A program made the translations under genes and the position numbers. A DNA stretch of 64,000 nt, taken from positions 193,618 to 257,617 of the forward strand of contig LSRX01000824.1 in the NCBI GenBank assembly GCA_001939145.1, written 5' to 3'. The notes under the pieces were generated by a model. The model saw only the letters and a program-made list of their open reading frames with translations, was not told the DNA's origin and ran no database searches. The DNA comes from Symbiodinium microadriaticum. Its lineage: Eukaryota; Sar; Dinophyceae; Suessiales; Symbiodiniaceae. Shown here piece after piece: positions 24,340 through 35,762 of this stretch; the stretch's first letter is position 1; each line of letters starts with the position of its first letter.

Positions 24340-27300
24340 AAGGCCTTCCAGGCATCACCATCGCCATCTGGCTTGTGACGCTTCTTCTTACGATGCTCCT
24401 CTCCGTGCAGTGCAGCAATGCAGACAGTCCAAAAAGGCATCAAGATGCGCCTCTTTTCGGTGACGCTCTTCGTCGCGTACCCGCCTGGCCAAAGGCAAGC
24501 ACTGCCGAGCATCTTTGACATGCTAAACAGGCATCACGGTCAACTACTGGCATCGCCAATGTCTTAGCCAAGATCAGCCGAGCATCCGTTTTTCCTGCCA
24601 CCGACAGCACGGTTTGCCATTGCAAATGAAGAGAACAAGCCTTGTAACAGCTTCGCCTGACTCACAGCATACACTTGGAACAGCTGCGCACAAAACCAGT
24701 CCTCTCGACGCTGTCTCGTCTCTTCCCTGTCGAGGCTTCCGATCCCAGCTGGCGGAAAATCATATAGCGGCAGCAAGTGCAGGCAAGTGCAACACGGTCC
24801 TCGCCATCCGGTCCTCTTCCCACCTGTAGCATCTAGAATGTGGTCACGAAGACCCGAAGCCCCGAATTCTTCGAAGCCGAGTCCTTCTCATCTTTTCTTC
24901 CTTTCTTTTCCTTTCTTCTTCACGCACTTGCTTTCGTTGCTCGGCCGCGTCTCTTGCCTCCAGTACCTCACAAACGTTTAGATGTATGGTATACCCTATA
25001 ACATCCTATCCATGCTCCCAGCGAGCATCTACTTCTGCCTAACACTCGTGCCTTCATAAACCACCGCTGAAGCTCCTCTTCCCTGCCAATCCGACGAGAC
25101 TGCTTCACACTGTCTGCATGCACATTCAATGATCAAGGCACAGCAGGACAGGAGATGTGACCAGTCTATCAAAGTCAACCTCTGTACCGGCACACCTCTT
25201 CATTCGGCTTTCTTCATACTTTCGAAACTCCTCCTCTCTGCGCTGTCTCTCTTCCTGCGGCGTGCTTCGGATCGACAGCTGAAACGTTATGGGATCGCTG
25301 TTGGCCAAGACTGTCCTCGCGGAGGCGTGCCTTCTCTTCCTCTCTCTGACGCTTGCGTTCCGCAGCTTGCTTGGCTGCCTGTGACAAGAGCTTCTTGCAA
25401 CCATGGTTGCAGACTCCCACAGCTCGCACCTTCTCGGCCCTTCTTTGCATTTCTTCTTCTCGTCTCATTCTCTTCTCCTCCCACTTGCGGATTTCCTGAT
25501 CAGCCGGCTGGCATATCTGGCAAGAGGATGACCGGTCTGCCACGAACGATTTGCAAGCATCTGCACCTGGCAGTGGGTTGATTAAGAATGCAGCCTCTTC
25601 ATGCTTTCGTCTTCGTTCTTCTTCTAACTTTCTTTTCTTTTCAGCAGCGATACGCATCTGCTCTTCTGCCCAACCTGGTCAACAGCTGTGCTGAGTTTCA
25701 ACGTGTCAAGCATACAGTAGTCGAAGCAGAGGCAATGCTGGGCTTCTGGCGCTGAAGCTTTTCTTCTCGTTTCATGCATTCGTCCTCTCCCCAGCTAGCA
25801 CGCAGCACCCAGAGAGCTAATGTGAGCTTCATTCTTTCCCCATAGTTCTGTCCGGCCGCGTTTCTGCTAACGCAAATTCGCCGCTTCTGGCTCGTGCAGC
25901 ATGTGCACTCCCTGGAACCTAGAAGCGCGCGAAGCTACTGGCCAAGACAGTCTCCTGAACATCGCGAACTACTCCACCCTTCCATGCCGGCAAGCAAAGA
26001 CGGCCAAAAGCTGACCTTCGCCCCTTGTGATGTCGCACACATCTGCCATTCGTCCGTGCCGTCACTGAAGAGCTTTCTGCCCCTATGCCCTTTCGGAACC
26101 CCTGAAGGAAGACCTACTGCTTTAACTTTTGAGCAAGCTGACAGCACCTGTGCGACAGGCCCCACATCAATTCATTGTTTCCTCATTGTTCGGGCTGGCA
26201 AGCCCCGGTAAAAGAAGCAGGCAACACACGCCCATCCAAGAATCTCTTTTGCCTCTTGGCTGCAGCTCGAGCAGCTCCCGCCCTGCGGACAAAGATGGAC
26301 AAAGCATCTCAGACTATGCAAAGCCTCACATGCATGATGGCAAATCTCACATCGGTGCTATTTTCCTGAGGTTTTGAGCTTCAACATCGCTAGCAGAAGG
26401 CGAACCGCGAACCCCGATCGACCATGACAAGGAACTTGGAGTTCATAGGTTGGGACTCAACGACATGCTCGAAGTCGAAAACATCAAGACCTAAAACCAA
26501 AGCCCCGCTGGCTTATCGCTTGGCCTCGGTACATCCCGGACATGACAACTCTTTGGCCAAGGAAACAGCACACTCAGGAGCGCCCCGTCGAATTCACGAA
26601 GAGACCGGCCTTGGCCACGAAGTTCCCAAAGAACACGTTCGAGGGTGTCCGAACACATCTTCGGCGGCAAAGCCACACGACCGCTCGGGATTGCTGGACG
26701 CTCCTTGTGGCCAGGACAGCATCGGCCCCTCCGGCGAATCGAGGTGATGACACGCCGTTGTTTTCCATGTGGCTCGGGACTCTGGTAGTAGGCGCAGCCG
26801 TGGACCACGAAGTCGTAGAGAGGTAGACGCCAAGAGCACGGCTGCGATCAAAGATCAGCTTCGTTGCCTCGCAGTCCCGACCGTACTTTAGGTCCATTGG
26901 CCATTCCCACGCAAAGTGCTGGCCGCTGTCCATTTGAGCGCAAGCTCCTTGCGCCAGCTCCAAGGCCACATCCTTGCATCGCCGCTGGGCCCTCAAATGG
27001 TTTCTCCACAGGATAACTACGCCCCGCACATGAGGCGCGATCCGCACGAAGGCCGGTGTCTTCTCATAGAGCTCGCCAATCACCCCCTTCGCCACATTCT
27101 TCGCTAAGTCGTGGCCAAAGTCATTGGCGAAGGCCTGGGTGATGCTCATCTCGGCCGCCATGGGGCCAAAACGGCCCTCTGGGGAAATTCCATTGATCTC
27201 CCAAAACTCCGCGCTGTGTCGGCAGCGACTACACAGTGGGCTTCCGGCTTTTGTGTTGCAATCCACGACCCTTTCCGCTAAGTAACCATCTGCCCTCATC

Positions 27301-30110
27301 CCCGCGCCACTCTCTCTTTCTTTCACCAGGCTTGACAGCGCACCGCCGCCGGGCACGCCTGTTGGTTGGAGGTAAGCCTCTTTCGACAGGGCTGTGGTGG
27401 GGAGTTGAGGTAAGCCTGATTAAGCCTCTCTCTCTCCCACTCGTGTCCTCCCAAAGCTCACGCTGGATCTCATTCCGTGTCCGCACCTGCAGAAGCAAGG
27501 TATCGCAAGCGCGCGCACGCATCTTTAAGGCACCTCCTCGCGTCTCATGCGACTTTCCTCGTACTTTCGCCTGTGTCACAACTAGACTGCGGGCAATACA
27601 CATTGAGACCCTTTCAGGTTTTACAACAGTTCAGCTCAGCTGCATCTTTTCTTCTTTTCGCTGGCGCTCCTGGCGACAGCGCATGTGAATTGGTGTCGAC
27701 ACGTCGTGAGCACTCACCATACTAGATTTTGATAGATTTTGGGAGGCTTGGGAACCCTGCATAAACCAGAACAAAAGATCCGGGCCGATCCGCACCCACG
27801 GCGATGCGACGGTCTGCGAATGTCTGCTGTCCTCTTCCCGCTTTCTTTCGGCTTCGGCTCGCGCTTCCGCACGCTTCTGCCTCTCCTCCTGAGCGGCACA
27901 CGGCTTCTTGGGCTAGCTTCGGAAATCCTGCTACAGCAGCCTGTGCACTGCACTGCAGACGAAGACTTCAGGGGTAGACTTATCAGCCCATTTGTAACGA
28001 TCAGGCCGTGATGCGCACACCGGATCGGAGGCCGCGAACCACGAATCACATATCAGATCTCGGGGCCTATAAACTATAAACCCGAAACCCTCTGATTGGG
28101 TTCCGGCACGTGCAATGATTTGAAACGGGAATCCGTTACACGACGCCGTTTCACGACCCCTCGAAGCCAATACCTGCAGTTGCCCTTCGAACTAAGACCC
28201 TGAAAGCTCGGAGCTAGCCATGTCAAACGATGAAGCCTACAGCACTGAACTGGGTGCGCTCCTCTTCCCGCCGCAGCCGCTCCTCTTCTGCTTTCCTCCT
28301 CTTTTCTTCTCGCCTTTGACGCTCCTGTCGTCACGACTTGATTCAGACTCACCTTAATCACAGGGCTGACCGGATTGGCGCCCACAATGTCTCCGCCTCC
28401 TCCCGCTTCATGCGGTCCAGCTCCCAAAGCCTTGTGACTGTGAGCACTATCTCCGCATGAACGGCACGACCATGCTAAAACAAACAGGTCCGGAGTGCCT
28501 CCTTTTCTCTTCTCGCTTTTGGCGTTCCATCTCCCTTTCCCGCTGCTCCTGTCAGGAGGCATTGAGGGCGGCTCGCAGGATCGTCGCTTGGACGACTGCC
28601 TTCTCTCTCCTTTCAGCTGCCTCCTTCGCCTCCCCACGTCACCGTCACTTACAGAGGACATCATGACAAATGATGTCATCATGATGTCATGTCCACCACG
28701 TTTTGCCCGGCCTTCTGTCTGAGTTCCTCTTGATAAGCGGCAGCCGCTGCCTTCTTGGCCTCACGACTCGCAGCTACGACAAGGTTCTCGGGACGTGCTG
28801 GCTCGTTCCGTAACTGCCTCCTCCTCCTCAGCCTTTTTCTGCTCGGCCTCTTAAGCGTCGAGTTGCTGAGAAGCCATGCCAGCTAAGACTTGGTCGCGGC
28901 CCAGGCCTCTTCCTCCTGCTTGCGACGCAGTTCCTCTCTTTCACGCTCCTCCGCCTGCGGTGCCGAAAAGACAATCCTTCAGACATCTTCAGACATTGCG
29001 CTATGGCAACATGCGACCAAATCTTGGCCTCGAAACGTGCTGCAACCTGTGCAGGCCCGGAGAGAGCCGGAAAAAAAGGAGCATCCATCAGGCGCTTCAT
29101 GGCATCATCTTCAAGTTGATGCCTTCTTGGCAGCATGCTTTTTCTTGGGCTTCGGCTCCTTCGGTTGTGGTCAACATCGGGGAAAGGTGAAGGAAAAGGT
29201 CAGCATTGCCCGCGGGAAGAGTCGAGTATTCGCCGGGGACTATTTCGAAACTCGCCGTGACGGTACGCGACGATCCACTCTGCCTCGACCTCTTCTTCTT
29301 CATCCTCCTGCTGTCAGGACCCAGGCGTCCATCAAACGTCTCGCAAGTGTGAACAGCTGGCCTTCTCCTCGGGTTGTGTTTCGTCGAGTTCATGTCCATC
29401 CTTCCCCTTCTCTTTTTCACGGCGGGCCTCCTCACGCCTCTTTCGCACATCAGCACGATACCTCATGAAAACAAGAGGGAACGGTTGAACCTGGACACGA
29501 TCAGCTTCAGATTATGTTAGATTTCAAAAAGCAGCTCCTTAGGATGCAAGCATGCGCATTGCATCCAGCGGCAACTTTCGAGCTTCTTTCTCCTCTCTGC
29601 GCTTCCGCGCCTCCTGACAAGCTGGCCATGTTGGGTTCAGATCAGGACCTCCTACCACTGTCAGCATGAACCAACCCAGCACTTAATCCTGCAGCATTAA
29701 GTTAGTGATGACCATTTCCATTTTCATTTGGCACCACCCGATGCCCCCCCCCCCACGCCCAAACACCAATTTTTCAATCATTTTTACATATCCTTTTCTC
29801 AATGCGCATACCATTTTAACCAAAAATCATTGAAATCTTCCTAGAAAAATTCAACCAGCATACCATCGTAAATNNNNNNTTAGGGTTGAGGTATAGGTTG
29901 TTATGGTTTTGGATCTTCAGGTGAGTTATTCCTAGGGTTCTAGCTATGGGTCTTTCGGTGGGTTTAGGGTTGAGGTATAGGTTGTTGTGTTTTGGGGTGA
30001 AGGGGGGGTGCATGGTTAGAAAATGGAAATGGTCATCACTAACTCATTAAGTGCTTCCTGTGCAAATTCGCCATCCTGGCCTCCTCCTTCTTTTGCACCG
30101 CCGCACTGGT
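24340..30110 (-). CDS. Intron-rich coiled-coil gene made of many mini-exons
   Basis: At least fourteen short minus-strand segments encode highly charged Glu/Arg/Lys helices, each preceded by an AG acceptor and many starting with GAG/GAA. Clear examples are 25430-25495 (66 nt, EIRKWEEKRMRREEEMQRRA, donor GTGCGA), 25316-25378 (AAKQAAERKRQREEEKARLR) and 25196-25254 (EERQRREEEFRKYEE, donor GTGTGC). Others lie near 24.36, 24.91, 25.63, 25.77, 27.45, 27.65, 27.87, 28.30, 28.53, 28.76, 28.93, 29.44, 29.60 and 30.09 kb. Each gives about 15-23 residues of predicted coiled coil. A Lys-rich segment (KEPKPKKKHAAKK) lies near 29.13 kb. The product would be a long, highly charged rod of caldesmon/trichohyalin style; no specific function can be claimed. 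Some exon ends fit only GC or GA donors, known from dinoflagellates. The exact exon chain, start and stop are not resolved, and the coordinates span the whole locus. Confidence 0.6.
26574..27240 (-). mobile_element. Retroelement-derived coding remnant inside an intron
   Basis: A 260-codon minus-strand frame includes a stretch (about 26.85-27.20 kb) with FWEINGISPEGRFGP, QRRCKDVALELAQGAC and SGQHFAWEWPMDL. This resembles a domain I associate with dinoflagellate retroelement polyproteins, where a segment of the form Q..a..qL..GrhFl.E.P follows a PPC motif. Here the PPC-like motif is not visible, so the copy is degenerate or divergent. It lies on the same strand as the surrounding coiled-coil gene, between exons near 25.77 and 27.45 kb, and is therefore intronic. 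Family assignment is from memory of the pattern only. Confidence 0.35.
29678..30055. mobile_element. MITE-like element with terminal inverted repeats
   Basis: The left end (AGCACTTAAT at 29678, then GTTAGTGATGACCATTTCC at 29701) matches the reverse complement of the right end (30019-30055, ending ATTAAGTGCT). The left arm carries an extra roughly 13 nt between the two blocks. A C-rich run inside the left arm faces a G-rich run inside the right arm, extending the inverted symmetry. The interior has a direct repeat of TTAGGGTTGAGGTATAGG (about 29880 and 29966) and a 6-base N gap at 29874-29879. No open frame for a transposase is seen. Target-site duplication was not identified. It lies within an intron of the mini-exon gene. 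Confidence 0.65.
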
Positions 30111-30205
30111 AACTTTGCAGTTCAACACGCACTCCTGCAAGCCAGAGGGTGGAACAGGCAGGTGCCTGGTCACTGCTGACCGCCCACACTGATGGAGCAG
30201 CATAG

Positions 30206-30700
30206 CTTTTAACACGCTGTGACCGGAGGCATGAACTGCTGGGAGTTAGCCCTTATCTCCTCTACGACATCCCCATCACCGACCGTGGTGCCATGGAGCT
30301 CTTTCACGACTCGTGACATTTCCTCCGGCTCCTCGCAGGTAAAGCCCCTCAGCTGCCTACTACAGGAATGCCCGTTCTCTTGCCGGATCCCTCCTTCAAG
30401 ACCAGTCTGGCAACCCTTCCATACCTGAAGGGCTGTCTGCACCAGGGCCAAGCCTCTTATGGAAAAGAACGCTTTAAAGTCGCCTGGCCTTGAGTCTGGC
30501 ACGTACGTGAGTCTTTCGACTCCACCAAAGGCGAGGAAGGTGGCACGCAGCTGAGCCTTTCATGCAGTGACTGCTGCATCGCAAAGCAGCAATTCCCCAC
30601 TGGTACCTCGCTCCAGCTTGTGGGGAAGCCTTCCACAAGCAAGTAGGTCTCCTCCCAAACATGGTGCTTGGAAAGACTGGGTGCTTTGCATCTACACAAT
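30206..30700 (-). CDS. Unrecognised candidate exon(s)
   Basis: Minus-strand frames here read like protein. One contains FLAFGGVERLTYVPDSRPGD and continues through FFSIRGLALVQTALQVWKGC and EEPEEMSRVVKELHGTTVGD to a stop at 30209. Upstream, an overlapping frame gives EETYLLVEGFPTSW. The shift between the two near 30550 implies an intron or a frameshift. I do not recognise the family. It may be an upstream part of the coiled-coil gene or an unrelated retroelement remnant. Confidence 0.3.
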
Positions 30701-31692
30701 CTAAGCCCGGCGTGCGTTGCGTGGTCTGCGATCTCGGCTACTGTAGTGTTGTCAATCTACCAGTAGTGCTGGCGCCACACATCCCCCCTCAGCCGCACCG
30801 CAGTCCCTGAAGATGCAAACCAATCAGAACTATGTTGAGCAAGGCCGAATCACTCGCTGTCGCACATCGATTTGTCGCTGCTTTGGTTGCCATCTTTGGC
30901 TTTCGCGCCGAGGGCATGTTGTGGGACTACCCCGGCACGCCAAGGAATTTAAATTTTAGGGGCTATGCAGCCCCAAATTAAAGATGCAGCCTCGTGGATC
31001 CATTGGATGCATCCAGTGATCAAGCTAGCGCTGCCCTGAAAATACTTGTCCTGCGCCGTGCGCTCGTTGGACACCTGCTCCTCGCCAACAACCTGACGAA
31101 GAAATGGAAGCATTTCTTTGCCGGCACAATAAGGCGATTGCGCACAGGACAGCATCACCTTGGCGACAATCTGTGCCCAGAATTTCTCCTCCTGACGGCA
31201 CAGTCTGTTCTGCCGCACATCCAGACTGAGTTACCGTCGGCCTCGGCCGGCGGTCGGTTGCCGGCTTCTCGTTTCTGCTTGGCCTCATGCAATGTGCGGA
31301 CAGCCCGCATTTACTCGAGAGTCGGATGCTGAGCGCTGAACTGTTCGCATGTCCACACCATGCAATGCCTGCAAAAGCACCGGCAATACTGTGGCAAGGA
31401 CAATTTCGAAGGATGGGTCTCGGCCTTGACAGCCTTCTCTGCCATGGCAGTTTCAGCGAATGTCGCCTGGGTCAAGTCGCATACGTGCGGGCTCACACGC
31501 GCTTTGGTTTTCCATAAAAACAAGGTCAAGCCGGGAACCCAAAAACCCACGGAACATGCACATGAGTTGTAGACGTCGCAGCAATAGCGCAAGGGAACCT
31601 TTTTTCTGCATGGGCTGCGACGTGTGCGACTGCAGGGCCCGTGTAGCGATCGGTCGCCATCCAAAGAGAACCCATCCTAAGCTCTCGCCGCC
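30701..31692. other. No defined feature
   Basis: Minus-strand open frames (for example 30949-31218, with EEKFWAQIVAKVMLSC and FLRQVVGEEQVSNERTAQDK) are protein-like in places, but splice limits and family could not be determined. The rest shows no structure. Confidence 0.3.
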
Positions 31693-33530
31693 CCGGTCCC
31701 CTGCACCTTCCCGTACACGCCCGTGCACCGTTATCGCGCTCTGCCCCGGTCCCCTTCACCCGTACACCGTCACCGGGTCCCCTTCCTGCACCTTCCCGTG
31801 CACCCGTGCACCGGTCCCCTTCACCCGTATACACCGTCCCCGTGCACCGTTATCGCGCTCTGCCCCGGTCCCCTTCACCCGTACACCGTCCCCGTGCACC
31901 GTTATCGCGCTCTGCCCCGGTCCCCTCCCTGCCCCTCCGCGTACACCCGTTATCGCTCGCTGCCCCGTTCCCTGCACCTTCCCGTGCACCTGTGCACCGT
32001 CCCCGTGCACCGTTATCGCGCTCTGCCCGGTCCCCTTCCTGCACCTTCCCGTGCACCCGTGCACCGTGCCCGTGCACCGTTATCGCGCTCTGCCCCGGTC
32101 CCCTGCACCTTCCCGTGCACCGTTATCGCTCGCTGCCCCGGTCCCCTGCACCTTCCCTTATCGCGCTCTGTCCTGGTCCCCTTCACCCGTACACCGTCCC
32201 CGCGTCCCCTTCCTGCACCTTCCCGTGCACCCGTGCACCGTCCCCGTGCACCGTTATCGCGCTCTGCCCCGGTCCCCTTCCTGCACCTTCCCGTGCACCC
32301 GTGCACCGTCCCCGTGCACCGTTATCGCGCTCTGCCCCGGTCCCCTTCACCTGTATACACCGTTCCCGTGCACCGTTATCGCGCTCTGCCCCGGTCCCCT
32401 CCCTGCCCCTCCGCGTACACCCCTGCACCGTCCCCCGTGCACCGTTATCGCGCTCTGCCCCGGTCCCCTTCCTGCACCTTCCCGTGCACCCCCGGTCCCC
32501 TTCACCCGTGCACCGTCCCCGTGCACCGTTATCGCGCTCTGCCCCGACCCTGCACCTTGCCCCCTGCCCCGGTTCCCTGCACCTTCCCGTGCACGCCCGT
32601 CCACCGTTATCGCACTCTGCTTCCTGCACCTTCCCGTGCACCCGTACACCGTCCCCGTGCACCGTTATCGCGCTCTGCCCTGTTGTCACGCTCTGCCCCG
32701 GTCCCCTCCCTGCCCCTCACCGTCCCCGTGCACCGTTATCGTTCGCTGCCCCGTTCCCCTGCACCTTCCCCTGCACCCGTGCACCGTCCCCGTGCACCGT
32801 TATCGCGCTCTGCCCCGGTCCCCTTCCTGCACCTTCCCGTGCACCCCGTGCACCGTCCCCGTGCACCGTTATCGCGCTCTGCCCCGGTCCCCTTCCTGCA
32901 CCTTCCCGTGCATCCGTGCACCGTCCCCGTGCACCGTTATCTCCCCTTCACCCGTACACCGTCCCCGTGCACCGTTATCGTGCACCGTCCCCTTGCACCG
33001 TTATCGCTCGCTGCCCCGGTCCCCTGAACCTTCCCGTGCACGCCCGTGCACCGTTATCGCGCTCTGCCCCGGTCCCTTCCTGCACCTTCCCGTGCACCCG
33101 TACACCGTCCCCGTGCACCGTTATCGCGCTCTGCCCCGGTCCCCTGCACCTTCCCGTGCACCCGTGCACCGTCCCCGTGCACCGTTATCGCGCTCTGCCC
33201 CGGTCCCCCTCACCCGTACACCGTCCCCGTGCACCGTTATCGCGCTCTGCCTCGGTCCCCTGCACCTTCCCGTGCACCCGTGCACCGTCCCCGTGCACCG
33301 TGATCGCTCGCTGCCCCGGTCCCCTGCACCTGAATTCCCGTGCACGCCCGTGCACCGTTATCGCGCTCTGCCCCGGTCCTCACCCGTACACCGTCCCCGT
33401 GCACCGTTATCGCGCTCTGCCCCGGTCCCCTGCACCTTCCCGTGCACCCGTGCACCGTCCCCGTGCACCGTTATCGCTCGCTGCCCCGGTCCCCTCCCTG
33501 CCCCTCCGCGTACACCCGTGCACCTTCTTC
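31693..33530. repeat. Modular GC-rich minisatellite
   Basis: The array is assembled from a few modules in varying order: CCGTGCACCGTTATCGCGCT, CTGCCCCGGTCCC, CTTCACCCGTACACCGTCC and CTTCCTGCACCTTCCCGTG. Unit length therefore alternates between roughly 45 and 75 nt. Because the modules contain few stops, several frames on both strands stay open for hundreds of codons; these are rejected as genes. A GAATTC insertion near 33330 and a few truncated modules mark individual units. Flanking DNA is moderate GC. Confidence 0.9.
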
Positions 33531-33594
33531 TGTGCAGCCGTGCGCCTCCCTGTCCCGGTCCCAACCCTATCGAACTACATAATTTGACAGGGTA

Positions 33595-33735
33595 GATCCC
33601 TCCGCACGTTCCCTCCGTACACGGCTTCCTCTTCGTTTGCTCCATGCTCCCCTTTCGTTCCCCCTTCGTTTCCTCTCCCGTCGGCTCCGCGATCCCTCCG
33701 TACACGGCTTCCTCTTCGTTTGCTCTTCCCGGACG
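33595..33735. repeat. Short direct duplication
   Basis: CCCTCCGTACACGGCTTCC and the following CTCTTCGTTTGCTC occur at about 33615-33645 and again at about 33693-33725, about 78 nt apart. The duplication lies directly downstream of the minisatellite. Confidence 0.6.
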
Positions 33736-34408
33736 CGTCGGCTTCGTTATCGCGCTCTCGCGGCTTACCGTTCTGAACGAGAACCCAACCCCAGAGGGTT
33801 TTTTGGGAAAAATGTTCAAGTTCAAGCAAGTGTCAGTCGCCGTGGTCACAGCGCCTGGAGACGCAATCACCTGTGATGAAATCGCATCGGTCACACGACC
33901 GACCCGACCCCTGTTTTTGGCAATTGGTCGAGCCTGCAGCCTGGAAAGTTGGCCAAAGGTTCCCAGCAGCTTCCTCACAGCGAAAGGATGCGGATTTGAT
34001 GCAGCTAATATCCGAAAGCACCCCCGAGTGTTTGAGAGAGTGTTTTGGAACTGTGTCCTCAGCTTGGAGTCGATGTCTCCACCCTTGTTGTCCATCCAGG
34101 ACTTGGGAAAATTGCGCATGATCAGCCTCAGACTCACGCGACCTCCATCAAAAGTAACTCTCAGTTTAGAGACAACCGTGAAGCCTTCAAGCCCTGCAGA
34201 TGTATCAAGGATGCAATTAGTTGGTGGCCCGTGCACAGATTCTCTGGCGCGGCAATGGCACTGCTCTAAACGTCGGGCGTGGAGGGCATAACCTTCTTGC
34301 ATCTTCTTGCTGTTCTACAGGTAGCGTGCATGGCTAGTGCTGCGAAGGTCCCAAAGGCCCAAAGGCTCAATAATGTCAATTGTTTGGTGGCCTTGGGCAA
34401 AACCTAAC
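33736..34408. other. No recognisable gene
   Basis: Open frames exist on both strands (plus 33644-34291, minus 33358-34302), but neither has a recognised motif. They overlap each other, and the minus one runs on into the minisatellite, so neither is called. Confidence 0.3.
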
Positions 34409-34555
34409 ACATTGGGACCTCTCAGCACTGTCCCTCTCCCACAGTACCAGATCGCTGCGAGGCCCCAATGTTTCGGCTTCCCACAACCCCAGATCACTGG
34501 ATCGTTTCGGCACTTTCAAGTCACAGACTACCAATACCCTGAGAGGTCCCAATGT
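34409..34555. repeat. Inverted repeat with CTGAGAGGTCCCAATGT arms
   Basis: ACATTGGGACCTCTCAG at 34409-34425 is an exact reverse complement of 34539-34555. A related direct copy (GCGAGGCCCCAATGTTTCGGC) lies at about 34457. It could be a hairpin about 147 nt long or overlapping remnants of a dispersed repeat. Confidence 0.6.
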
Positions 34556-34568
34556 TTCTGGCTCTGCC

Positions 34569-34622
34569 AGTATGTATGTATGTGTGTATGCATGTATGTA
34601 TGTATGTATGTTTGTTTGTTTG
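34569..34622. repeat. TATG/TTTG microsatellite
   Basis: A run of GTAT and then GTTT tetranucleotides with two interruptions. It has the same motif class as the large ACAT array about 1 kb downstream, on the opposite strand. Confidence 0.85.
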
Positions 34623-34759
34623 TGCTCGCGCATCCTCAGGACCTCTCAGAACGTGACCAAAACCTCGAGAGATTTCAATGCTTTGCCATGAATCCGTCGG
34701 ATCTGCAGGGACGGCTGCAGGTTTGCAGTCATGCGGCTTCGAGAAGTGACAATCGGTTT

Positions 34760-35105
34760 CCAGAACGGAAGTAATGTCAGCAGCTTTACCATATGTGTTC
34801 ACTACTTTGTACAACAGATCTTACGTTGTATATTGCGAAACATATAAGATAAATAAGAACTGATCCATTTTGTATTATGTGATATAGTGTATCATATACA
34901 TGTATCTATACCTATACTGAAATAGTTATATATATATATATAGAGAGAGAGAGACTGTTGTCAATTTTACATCATATATCATGTATTAACAACATATGAG
35001 AAAATGAATATTACATACTGTATAATGCATATTATGCATTGTATCTCATATGCTACACAGTATATGCTACATACTAGTGAACCGTATATCATATACCATA
35101 TAGGT
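34760..35105. other. AT-rich spacer with TA/GA microsatellite
   Basis: An AT-rich stretch has a TA run followed by a GA run at about 34930-34955 and many ATAT/CATATA words. No gene is seen. Confidence 0.5.
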
Positions 35106-35176
35106 TGTATGTTATGTTTGGTAGTGAATACCATGGTCTGTGTTTTCTGACAGCTGCTATGCATTGTGGTGCCACT

Positions 35177-35400
35177 CCGGCGTACTCGAACATATTGGAG
35201 CATACTAGAGTTACTAGAGCGTACTCGAGCATGCTCGAGCATACCCGAGCGTACTCGAGCATACTCGAGTATGCTCGAGGGTACTCGAACATACTCGAGC
35301 ACACTCGAGCGTACTTGAGCGTACTCGGCATACTCGAGCATAATCGAGCGTACTCGAGCATATTCGCGCATACTCGAGCGTATGCGCGAGTACTCGGAGT
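35177..35400. repeat. 10-bp satellite, GCRTACTCGA unit
   Basis: About 22 units of GC(A/G)TACTCGA follow each other with point variants (GCATGCTCGA, GCATACCCGA, GTATGCTCGA, GCACACTCGA) and one missing base near 35330. The 10-bp period matches about one helical turn. It lies immediately 5' of the ATAC/ACAT arrays. Confidence 0.85.
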
Positions 35401-35461
35401 GCAATTGCCCATCGCATCCGCAATGCATACATACACAACACACATACAACTACATACATTT

Positions 35462-35562
35462 ACAACCAACATACATACATACATACATACATACATACGT
35501 ACATACATACGTACATACATACGTACATACATACATACATACATACATACATACATACTTAC

Positions 35563-35596
<34 letters not shown>

Positions 35597-35761
35597 GTAT
35601 ATGTATATATATATACACCTGCATCTACATGCACATACATAAATATACGGCCATTTACATACATATACATACATATACATATACATACATATACATACAT
35701 ATACATACATATACATACATATACATACATATACATACATATACATACATATACATACATA
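35462..35761. repeat. Impure ATAC array, left part
   Basis: ATAC repeats are interrupted by ACGT at 12-nt spacing (about 35498-35525), then by an imperfect TATG/TATA segment and a stretch of ACATAT hexamer variants (about 35655-35760). Here interruptions are irregular and mixed, unlike the strictly phased array that begins after the single n at 35762. Confidence 0.9.
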
Positions 35762-35762
35762 N

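Noticed and set aside
31460..33595. 711-codon and 593-codon Pro/Arg-rich frames
   Set aside because: Minisatellite translation; multiple overlapping frames on both strands are open for the same reason.
33358..34302. 314-codon minus-strand frame
   Set aside because: It runs on into the minisatellite and overlaps an equally long plus-strand frame; no recognised motif.
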